A DNA stretch of 64,000 bases. Origin: Defluviitaleaceae bacterium (GTDB taxonomy: Bacteria; Bacillota; Clostridia; Lachnospirales; WRBF01). Of the stretch, positions 7,609-15,934 are shown in pieces. The DNA lies in NCBI GenBank assembly GCA_009784685.1, contig WRBF01000002.1, positions 1 to 64,000 of the forward strand, in the 5' to 3' direction. The number at the start of each line of letters is the position of its first letter. Position 1 is the first letter of the stretch. The notes beneath the pieces were generated by a model that did not search any database, was not told the origin of the DNA, and was given only the letters and a program-made list of their open reading frames with translations. Position numbers and translations under genes: made by a program.

Positions 7609-8997
7609 TTGAAGGTATTTTTAGTCAGACCAAACTTAAATAAAGAAATTACTACAGTAAGGAACTTTATGTTCGGAGAACCGTTAGGAATAGAATGTGT
7701 TTCTACTATATTTAAAGAACAGGGGCATGAAGTTGTAATTTTAGATTTTATGGCTGAATCAAAAAGAAATTTTAAAAAGTATATAGAAAAATATGACCCG
7801 GATATTATAGGGTTTACTTCTCAATGCAGTGATATCACTAATATAAAAATATTGGCAGAGGAAGTTAAACAAATCAATAAAAAGATAGTTGTGTTAGCAG
7901 GCGGGGTACAAGCAATAATTACACCCGAAGCATATTTTGACAAAAATATTGATTATGTATTTAAAGCAACAACACGAGAAAATATAAAACAATTGTTAAA
8001 CCAGATTCAAAATAATACAAACGAAGAAATAATGGGCGTTTTTAGTAGAAAATTGAAGTATCAAAGCACTATTTCGGCTTGTTCAAATGAATATGTAAAA
8101 GCAGATCGTGAATCTACTGATAAATACAGAAATCAATACAAATACGCAGGATATCAGCCGGTTGCGATAATTCAAACTTCTTATGGATGTAGAAATTACT
8201 GTTCTTTTTGTCTAAGAGTAAGACTAGAGGGCAGCAAAGTAACTGAACTACCTATTGAAGATGTTGTAGATGAAATTGAATCGTTAAACGAATCTAATGT
8301 AATGATTTGCGATAGTGATTTTTTAATAAATGAAAAGCGATTAATAGAATTTTTAGATCTCCTGGAAAAAAGAAATATTAAAAAAACTTATATTTGCTAC
8401 GGAAGTGTAAATAGTATTTTAGAAAAGGAATACTTATTTGATAGATTATCAAATAACGGATTAAAAGCAGTAATAGTTGGTATGGAAAGTTTTGATGAGG
8501 CACAATTAAAACAATGGAATAAAAAAGCCACAGTTGGCGAAAATCACAAAGCAAAACAGGTATTAAATAATAGCAAAATAGCATGTTGGGGAACATTTAT
8601 TTTGCATCCGGATTTCTCTAAAAAGGATTTTAAGCAGCTTCGAAAATCACTCAAAATTTTAAAGCCAGAGTTTATATCATTTACTCCTCTTGTTCCACAT
8701 CCTTTAACGCCGCTTTATGAAGAATATAAAGATAGGCTGATATATTCAAAAGAGGATTACGAAAAATGGAGCTTTGGTGATGTTGTAGTTTATCCATCAA
8801 AAATGTCTTTAAAAAGATACTATTGGGAAGTGTTAAAACTCGGAGTGCCTGCTAATTTGAATTGGCATTCTATCAAATATGGATTAAGAACATTTCCTCC
8901 AAAAAATAATATTAGAATGGTATTTGGGTTTAACCAAATTCTTAAAGCATACATAAAAAACATATTGTTTGGGGTTAAAAACAGCACCCATAAGTAA
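7609..8997 (+). CDS. Cobalamin-binding radical SAM enzyme, paralog 3
   Basis: A 462-residue third paralog with the cluster motif C194-RNY-C198-SF-C201. It starts with TTG at 7609, with GGAGG at 7596-7600. The B12-binding domain is the most diverged of the three: GGVHAEV is replaced by GGVQAII, and the barrel strand reads CDSDFLIN where the others have VDDTF or VDDDF. DxHxxG is absent (LDFMAES). Changes at these family positions suggest a different reaction or substrate position from paralogs 1 and 2. It is the last gene of the operon, and the next gene (cupin) lies 65 bases on behind its own binding site. Confidence 0.86.
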   Translation: MKVFLVRPNLNKEITTVRNFMFGEPLGIECVSTIFKEQGHEVVILDFMAESKRNFKKYIEKYDPDIIGFTSQCSDITNIKILAEEVKQINKKIVVLAGGVQAIITPEAYFDKNIDYVFKATTRENIKQLLNQIQNNTNEEIMGVFSRKLKYQSTISACSNEYVKADRESTDKYRNQYKYAGYQPVAIIQTSYGCRNYCSFCLRVRLEGSKVTELPIEDVVDEIESLNESNVMICDSDFLINEKRLIEFLDLLEKRNIKKTYICYGSVNSILEKEYLFDRLSNNGLKAVIVGMESFDEAQLKQWNKKATVGENHKAKQVLNNSKIACWGTFILHPDFSKKDFKQLRKSLKILKPEFISFTPLVPHPLTPLYEEYKDRLIYSKEDYEKWSFGDVVVYPSKMSLKRYYWEVLKLGVPANLNWHSIKYGLRTFPPKNNIRMVFGFNQILKAYIKNILFGVKNSTHK

Positions 8998-9062
8998 CCA
9001 TAACAAATCCAAATTCATATAATGCAAATAAAGATTGAAAACTGGATTTGGAGGAAACTAAT

Positions 9063-9530
9063 TTGCAAAATTACAATGACTCTTTCAAAGATGAACCACA
9101 TATGCAATGGATGCCGCATCAAGACGGTTTGATTACGGATTATGGACCTAATCCTTTTACTGTGGATATTAGAAAAGCTGCTTACCACAACAATACTTAT
9201 CGAACAGCTCTCTGGACAGGAGCTCATTTGCAGCTTACTATGATGGATATTGAACCCGGTGATGATATAGGGCTTGAAATTCATCCTTATACTGATCAAT
9301 TTTTGTATATAGTGGACGGACAAGGGCTAACTCTGATGGGAGACACAAAGGAATTCCTTTGGTTCAGGCAGCCGGTGTACGATGACTGCGCTATTTTTAT
9401 ACCTGCAAACACTTGGCATAATGTTGTTAACACAGGAAAAAGGCCTCTTAAGCTGATATCTGTTTATGCCCCTCCACATCATCCATTTGGTACTGTTCAT
9501 GAAACAAAAATTGACGCCATTGAAGAATAA
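9063..9530 (+). CDS. Cupin-domain protein
   Basis: A 155-residue single-domain cupin. Motif 1 lies in GLEIHPYTDQFLYIVDGQG (probable metal ligands His, Asp/Gln) and motif 2 in FIPANTWHNVVNTG. The TTG at 9063 is preferred because GGAGG at 9050-9054 is 8 bases before it, whereas the in-frame TTG at 9048 overlaps that site. Small cupins of this kind are widespread in Firmicutes and often bind a divalent metal and a sugar or amino acid, without a known reaction. Base composition is closer to the genes after it than to the operon before it, so it probably marks the right-hand chromosomal flank. Confidence 0.82.
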   Translation: MQNYNDSFKDEPHMQWMPHQDGLITDYGPNPFTVDIRKAAYHNNTYRTALWTGAHLQLTMMDIEPGDDIGLEIHPYTDQFLYIVDGQGLTLMGDTKEFLWFRQPVYDDCAIFIPANTWHNVVNTGKRPLKLISVYAPPHHPFGTVHETKIDAIEE

Positions 9531-9550
9531 AAAATTATAAAAACATCAAA

Positions 9551-9587
9551 AAAGTGCTACCCCCAACATAGGTAGCACTTTAATTTT
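9551..9587. terminator. Bidirectional terminator between cupin gene and secG
   Basis: An 11-base stem (AAAGTGCTACC and GGTAGCACTTT) closes a short loop and is followed by AATTTT on the plus strand and a T-rich run on the minus strand. It lies between two convergent genes and can end both transcripts. Confidence 0.85.
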
Positions 9588-9596
9588 AAGCTATTA

Positions 9597-9851
9597 TCAT
9601 CGAATAACAAGCAAAACAATAGTCAAAACAACGAAAAGTATTCCAAGAATTTTTGTATATCGTTCAAGCTTTCCTTCTTTTGAATGCTTTTTGTTCTTGT
9701 CCCAATACGACGATTGACCGCCGCCTCCACCGCCCATACCAGAAAGATTGCCCATTCCTGATGTGCGTTTTGATTGTTCAAGTATAATGACAATCAATGC
9801 GATACAAGATAAAATTATAGCCACAGATATTATTGTATACCAAATAGTCAT
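9597..9851 (-). CDS. secG: Preprotein translocase subunit SecG
   Basis: An 84-residue protein with two membrane helices (about 3-25 and 65-83) joined by a glycine-rich cytoplasmic loop (GMGNLSGMGGGGGG) that is typical of SecG. The LEQSK motif after helix 1 is also characteristic. SecG stimulates SecYEG export. The gene is the last of the minus-strand run and is followed by the shared terminator at 9551. Length fits the family. Confidence 0.92.
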   Translation of the reverse strand: MTIWYTIISVAIILSCIALIVIILEQSKRTSGMGNLSGMGGGGGGQSSYWDKNKKHSKEGKLERYTKILGILFVVLTIVLLVIR

Positions 9852-9884
9852 GCCAAACCTCCTTTAAAATTTACTATTATAAAC

Positions 9885-11978
9885 TTACTCTTCTGACCCA
9901 ACTTCAGGATCAGTATCATCTTCATAGTTTTCATCATCATAAGCTTCGTCATCATAGTCATACTCAAGGCTTAATTCTGCTGCCTTTTTAGATAGACTGA
10001 TGCGGTTATTTTCTACATCTAAGCTTATAATTTTAACATCTATAGTTTCACCTATTTGAAGCACATCTTGTGGATTTTCAATACGGGTATTGGCAATTTG
10101 CGATATATGAACAAGCCCGTCAAGCCCCGGTTCAAGTTCAACAAAAGCACCAAACGGCACAAGTCTCACAACTTTACCTGTTACAACTGCACCAATTGGG
10201 TATTTATCATCTATATTTGCCCAAGGATTATTAGATTCATCCTTTAGGCTAAGCGCAATTTTGCCTTTTTCGCTGTCAATTGAGATTACGATTACGTTTA
10301 CCTCGTCGCCCTCTTTAAGAATTTCACGGACTTTTGGTATTCTTCCCCAGGTCATTTCAGAAACATGGATTAGACCATCAATCCCCCCAAGATCAACAAA
10401 TGCACCAAAATCAGAAATTCTCGTAACAACACCTTTTACTTTTGAACCAACCTCAAGCGATCCAAAAATACGCTCTCTGTTTGCTTCAAATTCAACTTTT
10501 GCAAGGTCTTTACGGCTTGCAATACGACGTTTTTTACGCTTATCAAATTCGATTATGTGGAAATCAAATGTTTTGCCTCTAAACGGTTCTAAGTCTTTAA
10601 CAAACCTATCTGATATATGTGACGACGGAACAAAAAAGTCAAACCCTAAAATGTTTGCTGTTAATCCACCTTTGATTATGTTCACAATCTTGCCCTGAAT
10701 TGGTGTCTTCTCTTCGAATGCAGTTTCAAGCGTAGCGTAGTTTTTGTTAGCCTCAAGCTTTCTTTTCGAGAGCATAACATTGCCATCGCCGTCATTTACA
10801 CGTACAACAAACACCTCAATTTCATCACCTGCCTTAACACAGTTAACAGGTTCTAATGATTGATCTTCCGAAAATTCAGTTCGTGGTATAACGCCATCTG
10901 ATTTGTAGCCTAAATTTACCGACACCTCACCGTTTATAACTCCGATTACTGTACCGATCACTACATCTCCTGTGCGTAAAGATACAAACGAATCATCGAG
11001 CATCTCTTGAAAAGATACTTCAGCGTGTCCATTGCCTTGTAAGACTTCACTCATAGCTATAAAAGCCCCCTTTATTGTCTCCGGCGGTGTTGATGCGCCA
11101 GCTATCATCCCTATTTTAACACCTTTATCAGGAAATTTCAACAACAATTCGTTAATTGTTTCGATAAAAATTGTATTTTCACAGTTTTCTTTGCAAATTT
11201 CGTACAATTTCACAGAATTTGAGCTAAGCTTGTCCCCTATCACAACCATCATGTCTGAGGTTTTAGACAACTGAGCTGCTTCTTTTTGTCTGTTTTTTGT
11301 GCTTGCGCATAGTGTATCAAAAATTCTCACCTTTGTACAGCTTTTTTGTATTAATTGAGATATTTCAGAAAAAATCTCTTCATTGAATGTTGTTTGAGCC
11401 ACTAAGGAATATTCCTGGGCTATATCAAAGTTTATTTTTATAAAATCATCAACATTCTCAATTATCAAGGCTTTATTATCACAATGCCCATTATGTCCGA
11501 TAACTTCCGGATGGTTTGCACTTCCGGCTATTATAAGCTGTCTGCCTTTTTTATGTTCATTTTCAACTATCTGCTGTGTTTTCTTAACATCAACGCATGT
11601 ACAGTCGATGTATTGAATTCCCTTTTCTTCCATTTCCCTATATATTGAAGGCGGTACGCCGTGAGCACGAATAACAACTGTTCTTCCATCTGCATCATCA
11701 ATATTATCTATAGAAAATATTCCTAAATCTTCAAGATTTTTAACAACTTCTTTGTTATGTATCAAAGAGCCGTATGTACACAGTTTTTCCGTTTCGGATG
11801 CTTTATATACTTTTTGAAGCGCAAGAGAAGCTCCCCCGCAAAAACCGGCATATTTACCTACTGTTATAGCGGGTTCAGTTAAATCATTCCTTAATTTTGA
11901 TGCTTCAAACCCCTTCTCTAAAGGAATGGTTAGAGTTTGACTAGCAAACTTTGATTGAGATTCCAGCAGCTCACTCAT
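9885..11978 (-). CDS. ispH: IspH-ribosomal protein S1 fusion
   Basis: A 697-residue fusion. Residues about 40-330 are IspH (4-hydroxy-3-methylbut-2-enyl diphosphate reductase), the last step of the MEP isoprenoid pathway. The three iron-sulfur cysteines appear at C47 (AGFC), C128 (DCTC) and C224 (DTLCAST), with AHGVPP, NHPEVIG and GASTPPE. Residues about 340-690 are four S1 RNA-binding domains like ribosomal S1, with an acidic tail. Such fusions are known in Clostridia. The second IspH cysteine region reads DCTCVD instead of the usual DATCP, and an N-terminal extension of about 38 residues precedes IspH. Its ATG overlaps the plsC stop by 4 bases, which fixes the start. Confidence 0.92.
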   Translation of the reverse strand: MSELLESQSKFASQTLTIPLEKGFEASKLRNDLTEPAITVGKYAGFCGGASLALQKVYKASETEKLCTYGSLIHNKEVVKNLEDLGIFSIDNIDDADGRTVVIRAHGVPPSIYREMEEKGIQYIDCTCVDVKKTQQIVENEHKKGRQLIIAGSANHPEVIGHNGHCDNKALIIENVDDFIKINFDIAQEYSLVAQTTFNEEIFSEISQLIQKSCTKVRIFDTLCASTKNRQKEAAQLSKTSDMMVVIGDKLSSNSVKLYEICKENCENTIFIETINELLLKFPDKGVKIGMIAGASTPPETIKGAFIAMSEVLQGNGHAEVSFQEMLDDSFVSLRTGDVVIGTVIGVINGEVSVNLGYKSDGVIPRTEFSEDQSLEPVNCVKAGDEIEVFVVRVNDGDGNVMLSKRKLEANKNYATLETAFEEKTPIQGKIVNIIKGGLTANILGFDFFVPSSHISDRFVKDLEPFRGKTFDFHIIEFDKRKKRRIASRKDLAKVEFEANRERIFGSLEVGSKVKGVVTRISDFGAFVDLGGIDGLIHVSEMTWGRIPKVREILKEGDEVNVIVISIDSEKGKIALSLKDESNNPWANIDDKYPIGAVVTGKVVRLVPFGAFVELEPGLDGLVHISQIANTRIENPQDVLQIGETIDVKIISLDVENNRISLSKKAAELSLEYDYDDEAYDDENYEDDTDPEVGSEE

Positions 11979-12553
11979 TGTGAAAGATCACTAACCTTTT
12001 CCATAATTTTTTCGGTTATTTCTGCCAAAACTTCCGTTTTCACCCTTACATCTTTGTATTCATCAAGTGTAATAGGCAATCCGTAACGTATAGTTAATTT
12101 ACCAAAGGGTCTGTATTTTCCTGTAATAAGTGCAGGCACAACAGCTGCTCCGGACATAAGCGCAAACAGCGCAACACCCTGCTTTGCAGCCTTTGTATCA
12201 ATCTCAAGAACTCTTGCTCCTTGGGCAAATATGCAAATAGCTTTACCATCTTTAAGCCGCTTCAAAGTCTCTTTATACGCTTTCATGTCAGCTGAATTGC
12301 GGTCAACAGGTATCGCATTAAGCTTTGTAAATAGCCAATTAAAAAATCTGTATTTAAAAAGCTCTTTTTTCGCAATAAAGTTAATGGTGCGCTTATTTGT
12401 AATCGCAACAGGAACACAGTCTAACCCATGAATATGATTGGCACATATAATAATCGGACCATCTTCCGGGATATTCTCTATGCCGTAACTTTTATATCCG
12501 TATATCAACCAAGCTATCGGTCTAATTATAAACACAAGTATTCTGTAAAACAT
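11975..12553 (-). CDS. plsC: 1-acyl-glycerol-3-phosphate acyltransferase (PlsC family)
   Basis: A 192-residue PlsC-type acyltransferase that makes phosphatidic acid. An N-terminal hydrophobic segment ([19 protein letters not shown]) anchors it, and the catalytic HxxxxD motif is present as HIHGLD. The second conserved motif, normally EGTR, reads AQGAR, so the usual glutamate is replaced. The ATG at 12553 has AAGGCGA 7 bases upstream, whereas the longer in-frame TTG start has no such site. The order after aroH-cmk and before ispH-S1 is common in Clostridia. Confidence 0.85.
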   Translation of the reverse strand: MFYRILVFIIRPIAWLIYGYKSYGIENIPEDGPIIICANHIHGLDCVPVAITNKRTINFIAKKELFKYRFFNWLFTKLNAIPVDRNSADMKAYKETLKRLKDGKAICIFAQGARVLEIDTKAAKQGVALFALMSGAAVVPALITGKYRPFGKLTIRYGLPITLDEYKDVRVKTEVLAEITEKIMEKVSDLSQ

Positions 12554-12621
12554 AGAAAAATCGCCTTTCAACAATGAGTAGTATAAGAAACACAATAAAA
12601 ACCTACGGCTAATTCCTTCGC

Positions 12622-13650
12622 TTAATTCAATAAACTTATAATAAACTCAACAACTTCATTAATATTCATATCGGATGTATCAACTACTTTTGCATCATCC
12701 GCTTTAACAAGCGGGGAATATTCACGTGACATATCTCTTAAATCACGCATTTTAATTTCTTCTTTCACGGTCTCAAAATCACTGTGCGAACCTTTGTTCA
12801 AAAGCTCACTCATGCGCCGCTTTGCTCTAATTGCAACATCTGCATCAAGATATATTTTTAAGTTTGCATCACTAAGAACGTAACTCCCAATATCTCGCCC
12901 ATCCATAACGACATTATTGCGCTTCGCTATTTTACGCTGTAGTTCCACAAGCCTTTCGCGCACTTCTTTAATCCCGGCAACAACAGATGAACCTTCCGCA
13001 ACTTGCTGTGTACGAATTAACTCTGTTATATCTTGTTCGTTTAAGAATATGCTCTGACTTCCGTCGATAGGATTTTTTGATAGTGTTATATTTAAATTTT
13101 CTGTAATTTTAGCAATTTTTGTTTCATTGGTTAGAGAAATGCCGACTGTAATACAGTAGTATGCTACAGCACGATACATCGCACCTGTGTCTACATGCAA
13201 GTAACCAAGCCTGTCGGCAACCATTTTAGCAACGGTACTTTTGCCAGAGCCGCATGGCCCGTCGATTGCTATGCTTTTAAACTTACCTGCTAAATCAGGG
13301 CGCAAAACCTCTGCCCCATTAACATAAATATGTGTAATGTTTTTTTGCGGCAAATTTGATTCTGTAGTCATTAATGCACGCACGCACATCGGAATTCCAG
13401 CTTCTGACTCAGTTTTCATCTCTTGTACACACATAAGCCCCGCCTCTGTTATGCCAATTGCCCTTGCGGCTACGGCAGGCGGACATGCAGTAATGTCTTC
13501 AGTCACTGAAAAAACAATAGAAATAATATCCGAAATCGAAATGTTGTTCTCACAAATCATTTTGGATAACATTTCCTTTGTTTTTTGCACGATATCCGTT
13601 TTAGTATTTTCTACAACAATTGTTGCACCGCGTATTGCTCTTATGTTCAA
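12622..13650 (-). CDS. cmk: Chorismate mutase (AroH type)-cytidylate kinase fusion
   Basis: A 342-residue two-domain protein. Residues 1-118 are an AroH-class chorismate mutase (start MNIRAIRGATIVVENT, then FSVTEDITACPPAVAAR and a final IYVNGAEVLRPDL), which converts chorismate to prephenate. Residues about 122-342 are CMP/dCMP kinase, with the P-loop GPCGSGKST, VDTGAMYRA, MDGRDIGSYV and a C-terminal helix. The join is seamless and in one frame, with no stop or start between the domains. The kinase domain is essential for nucleotide supply; the mutase links it to aromatic amino acid synthesis. It starts 13 bases after the flavoprotein gene stop. Confidence 0.9.
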   Translation of the reverse strand: MNIRAIRGATIVVENTKTDIVQKTKEMLSKMICENNISISDIISIVFSVTEDITACPPAVAARAIGITEAGLMCVQEMKTESEAGIPMCVRALMTTESNLPQKNITHIYVNGAEVLRPDLAGKFKSIAIDGPCGSGKSTVAKMVADRLGYLHVDTGAMYRAVAYYCITVGISLTNETKIAKITENLNITLSKNPIDGSQSIFLNEQDITELIRTQQVAEGSSVVAGIKEVRERLVELQRKIAKRNNVVMDGRDIGSYVLSDANLKIYLDADVAIRAKRRMSELLNKGSHSDFETVKEEIKMRDLRDMSREYSPLVKADDAKVVDTSDMNINEVVEFIISLLN

Positions 13651-13662
13651 AAGTTATGCCCC

Positions 13663-14886
13663 CTATACGCTTTTTCCGGCTAAATATCCTGTTGAAAAGG
13701 CAATTTGCAAATTAAAACCGCCTGTGTAGCCGTCAACATCTATGACCTCTCCTGCAAAATAAATACCTTCGGTAATCTTTGACCGCATTGACTTAGGATC
13801 AATATCTTTTACAGATACACCACCTTTAGTAATTACTGCATTACTAAACCCGGATACGCCTTTAACACTGCATGTAAACGATTTTAGCAAATCAACTAAT
13901 GATCTTCGTTCAAGTTTTGTTATATCATGAACTTTTTTTGTTCGAGCAATGCCTGAACGGTTAATTATTACAGGTATTATTTTCCCCGGCAATAAATCAT
14001 CTAAGGCATTTGCAAAATCTTTGTTTATATACTTCTCAAAGTCTTTAAGCAGCCGCTTATCAAGTTCCTCTTTCGAAAGTGCAGGCTTTAAATCTATTGA
14101 AATTACCGGGTCTGATTTATATTTTCCATGCAAGTATGCACTGGCAGAGAGGATTATCGGACCTGAAAGTCCAAAATGGGTAAACAGAAGCTCTCCAAAA
14201 TCTTTATAAATAACTTTGTCACCGGCAAATACCTTAATTTCAACATTTTTAAGGCTCAAACCTTGTAATTCTTGAATAAAAATATCATCAGATAAAAGAG
14301 GAACTAACGAAGGATAAAGCTTGGTAACATTATGCCCTGTTTTTCGTGCAAACTCATACCCATCACCCGTTGATCCGGTTCCGGGGTATGAAAGGCCACC
14401 TGTTGCGATTATCACAGAATCACAGTCAAATGTTTTATCATTAGCAAACAAAACGCCCTTAACTGCATTATCTGAAACAACTATCTCTTTAACGGCTGAA
14501 CCAAGATGAATTTTTACGTCACTCTTTCTTGTGTAGCACTCCAAAGCCGTAACAACATCAGAAGCTTTGTCAGACATCGGAAAAACCCTATTGCCCCGCT
14601 CTACTTTTGTTTTGACACCTAGGTTCTCAAAAAAATCTATAGTCTTGAAACAATCAAAATTTCTAATTGCACTGAAAAGAAATTTAGGATTCGAAACGAT
14701 ATTTTCAAGGTATGTATCGCTTAGAACAGCGTTAGTGATATTGCATCTACCTTTTCCGGTTATATGAAGTTTCTTGCCAAGTTTTTCGTTTTTTTCATAT
14801 AAATGGACACAAGCACCCGATTCAGCGGCTGCCCCTGCGGCAATCATCCCGGCAGGACCTCCACCAATAACGGCTATTTTTTTCAT
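13663..14886 (-). CDS. FAD-dependent oxidoreductase, HI0933/BaiN family
   Basis: A 407-residue flavoprotein with the N-terminal FAD-binding motif GGGPAGMIAAGAAAESG, a second nucleotide motif ATGGLSYPGTGSTGDGYEFA, and a C-terminal GEVIDVDGYTGGFNLQIAFSTG that closes the FAD site. This family (BaiN-like, about 400 residues) is widespread and mostly uncharacterised; one member reduces a bile-acid intermediate. Here it sits before aroH-cmk, a position often seen in Clostridia, which argues for a general role. The start has GGAGAGATC just upstream. Confidence 0.88.
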   Translation of the reverse strand: MKKIAVIGGGPAGMIAAGAAAESGACVHLYEKNEKLGKKLHITGKGRCNITNAVLSDTYLENIVSNPKFLFSAIRNFDCFKTIDFFENLGVKTKVERGNRVFPMSDKASDVVTALECYTRKSDVKIHLGSAVKEIVVSDNAVKGVLFANDKTFDCDSVIIATGGLSYPGTGSTGDGYEFARKTGHNVTKLYPSLVPLLSDDIFIQELQGLSLKNVEIKVFAGDKVIYKDFGELLFTHFGLSGPIILSASAYLHGKYKSDPVISIDLKPALSKEELDKRLLKDFEKYINKDFANALDDLLPGKIIPVIINRSGIARTKKVHDITKLERRSLVDLLKSFTCSVKGVSGFSNAVITKGGVSVKDIDPKSMRSKITEGIYFAGEVIDVDGYTGGFNLQIAFSTGYLAGKSV

Positions 14887-14898
14887 GATCTCTCCTAC

Positions 14899-15633
14899 TT
14901 ACAGTTCACCGATGCTTAGAAGATAGTTCTGTGCTGCATTTTGTTCTGCTTCTTTTTTGCTTTTGCCTATACCATCCGCTAATATTCTTCCTTCTAATGA
15001 AACTTGAGCTTTGAATAATTTATCGTGATCAGGACCTTCCGCAGACAATATAGAATAGCTGATATTACATGCACCTGATCTTTGCAAAAGTTCTTGCAGT
15101 CTCCCCTTATAATCATTCGGAGAAAACATTTTGTCGTTAAGCTCAGTATTTGCAATCACAAATTTCATGATAAAATCATTCACATTTTTCATGCCGCTGT
15201 CAAGATATATTGCAGCGATTAAGGCTTCGACTAAATCACATAACAAAGTGCCGTTTGCTCGCATAGATGCATTTTGAGATGCACCTATACCAAACAGCAA
15301 ATGTTGACCAAGGTCTAAAATTCTAGCTATTTTTGAAAGGTTACCTTCGCAAACAACCCCTGCTCTAAGTTTTGTTAAATTGCCCTCATTGCAATCCGAA
15401 AACTGTCTGTAAAGGTAATCGCTTACACACAATTCTAAAATTGCATCGCCTAAAAACTCAAGCCTTTCGTTGCTTAAAGTGTTTTGAGCTTCATTAGCAT
15501 AAGAACTATGCGTAAGAGCCTGAGCTATAAAGCTTTTATCTAAGAATTTATATTCAATTTTTTGCTCAACTGCATCAATGTTTGCAAGCATTTTTGAGTC
15601 AATGTGTATTTTTGATCTTTCGTTTTCACTCAT
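14899..15633 (-). CDS. rnc: Ribonuclease III
   Basis: A 244-residue RNase III that cuts double-stranded RNA during rRNA and mRNA processing. The signature ERLEFLGDAILELCVSDYLY is at about 60-79, and the second acidic site lies in GTLLCDLVEALIAAIYLDSG. The double-stranded-RNA-binding domain fills about 165-240 (DYKGRLQELLQ to KKEAEQNAAQNYL). It follows acpP at 11 bases and plsX in a conserved lipid-rnc order. Confidence 0.95.
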   Translation of the reverse strand: MSENERSKIHIDSKMLANIDAVEQKIEYKFLDKSFIAQALTHSSYANEAQNTLSNERLEFLGDAILELCVSDYLYRQFSDCNEGNLTKLRAGVVCEGNLSKIARILDLGQHLLFGIGASQNASMRANGTLLCDLVEALIAAIYLDSGMKNVNDFIMKFVIANTELNDKMFSPNDYKGRLQELLQRSGACNISYSILSAEGPDHDKLFKAQVSLEGRILADGIGKSKKEAEQNAAQNYLLSIGEL

Positions 15634-15644
15634 ACAATAAATCT

Positions 15645-15872
15645 CTACTCGTTCGTTTTTATGTAATCAACAACGTCCGAGATAGTTTTAATTTTCTCCG
15701 CGTCGTCAACAGGAAATTCCATATTGAATATTTCTTCAAGCGTTGAAATAATTTGAAAAAGGTCCAAAGAATCCACCCCTAAATCATCCACAAAGGATGT
15801 TTCCAAGGTAATTTTATCCTTAGGCATATTCATTTGTTCAGAAATAACGTCTCTAATTTTTTCAAACTCCAC
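15645..15872 (-). CDS. acpP: Acyl carrier protein (housekeeping)
   Basis: A 75-residue acyl carrier protein for fatty-acid synthesis. The phosphopantetheine serine is in DDLGVDSLDLFQII. It lies between plsX and rnc, the normal place, and is clearly different from the operon-specific carrier at 1973. A gap of 62 bases to plsX may hold a weak signal, but none was identified. Confidence 0.95.
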   Translation of the reverse strand: MEFEKIRDVISEQMNMPKDKITLETSFVDDLGVDSLDLFQIISTLEEIFNMEFPVDDAEKIKTISDVVDYIKTNE

Positions 15873-15934
15873 AAAATCCCGCCTTTAGTGTAGTATATCT
15901 TAATTTTTATGTGTTAATTAATTAATTTAGCGCT

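Noticed and set aside
403..8997. Ribosomal peptide (RiPP) cluster
   Set aside because: Radical SAM enzymes would fit, but no precursor peptide or RRE-like leader-binding protein is visible, while an acyl carrier protein and ligase are.
10056..10698. Plus-strand frames opposite ispH-S1 (and many others of 60-145 codons opposite real genes)
   Set aside because: They mirror well-supported minus-strand genes, lack binding sites and have no family motifs.
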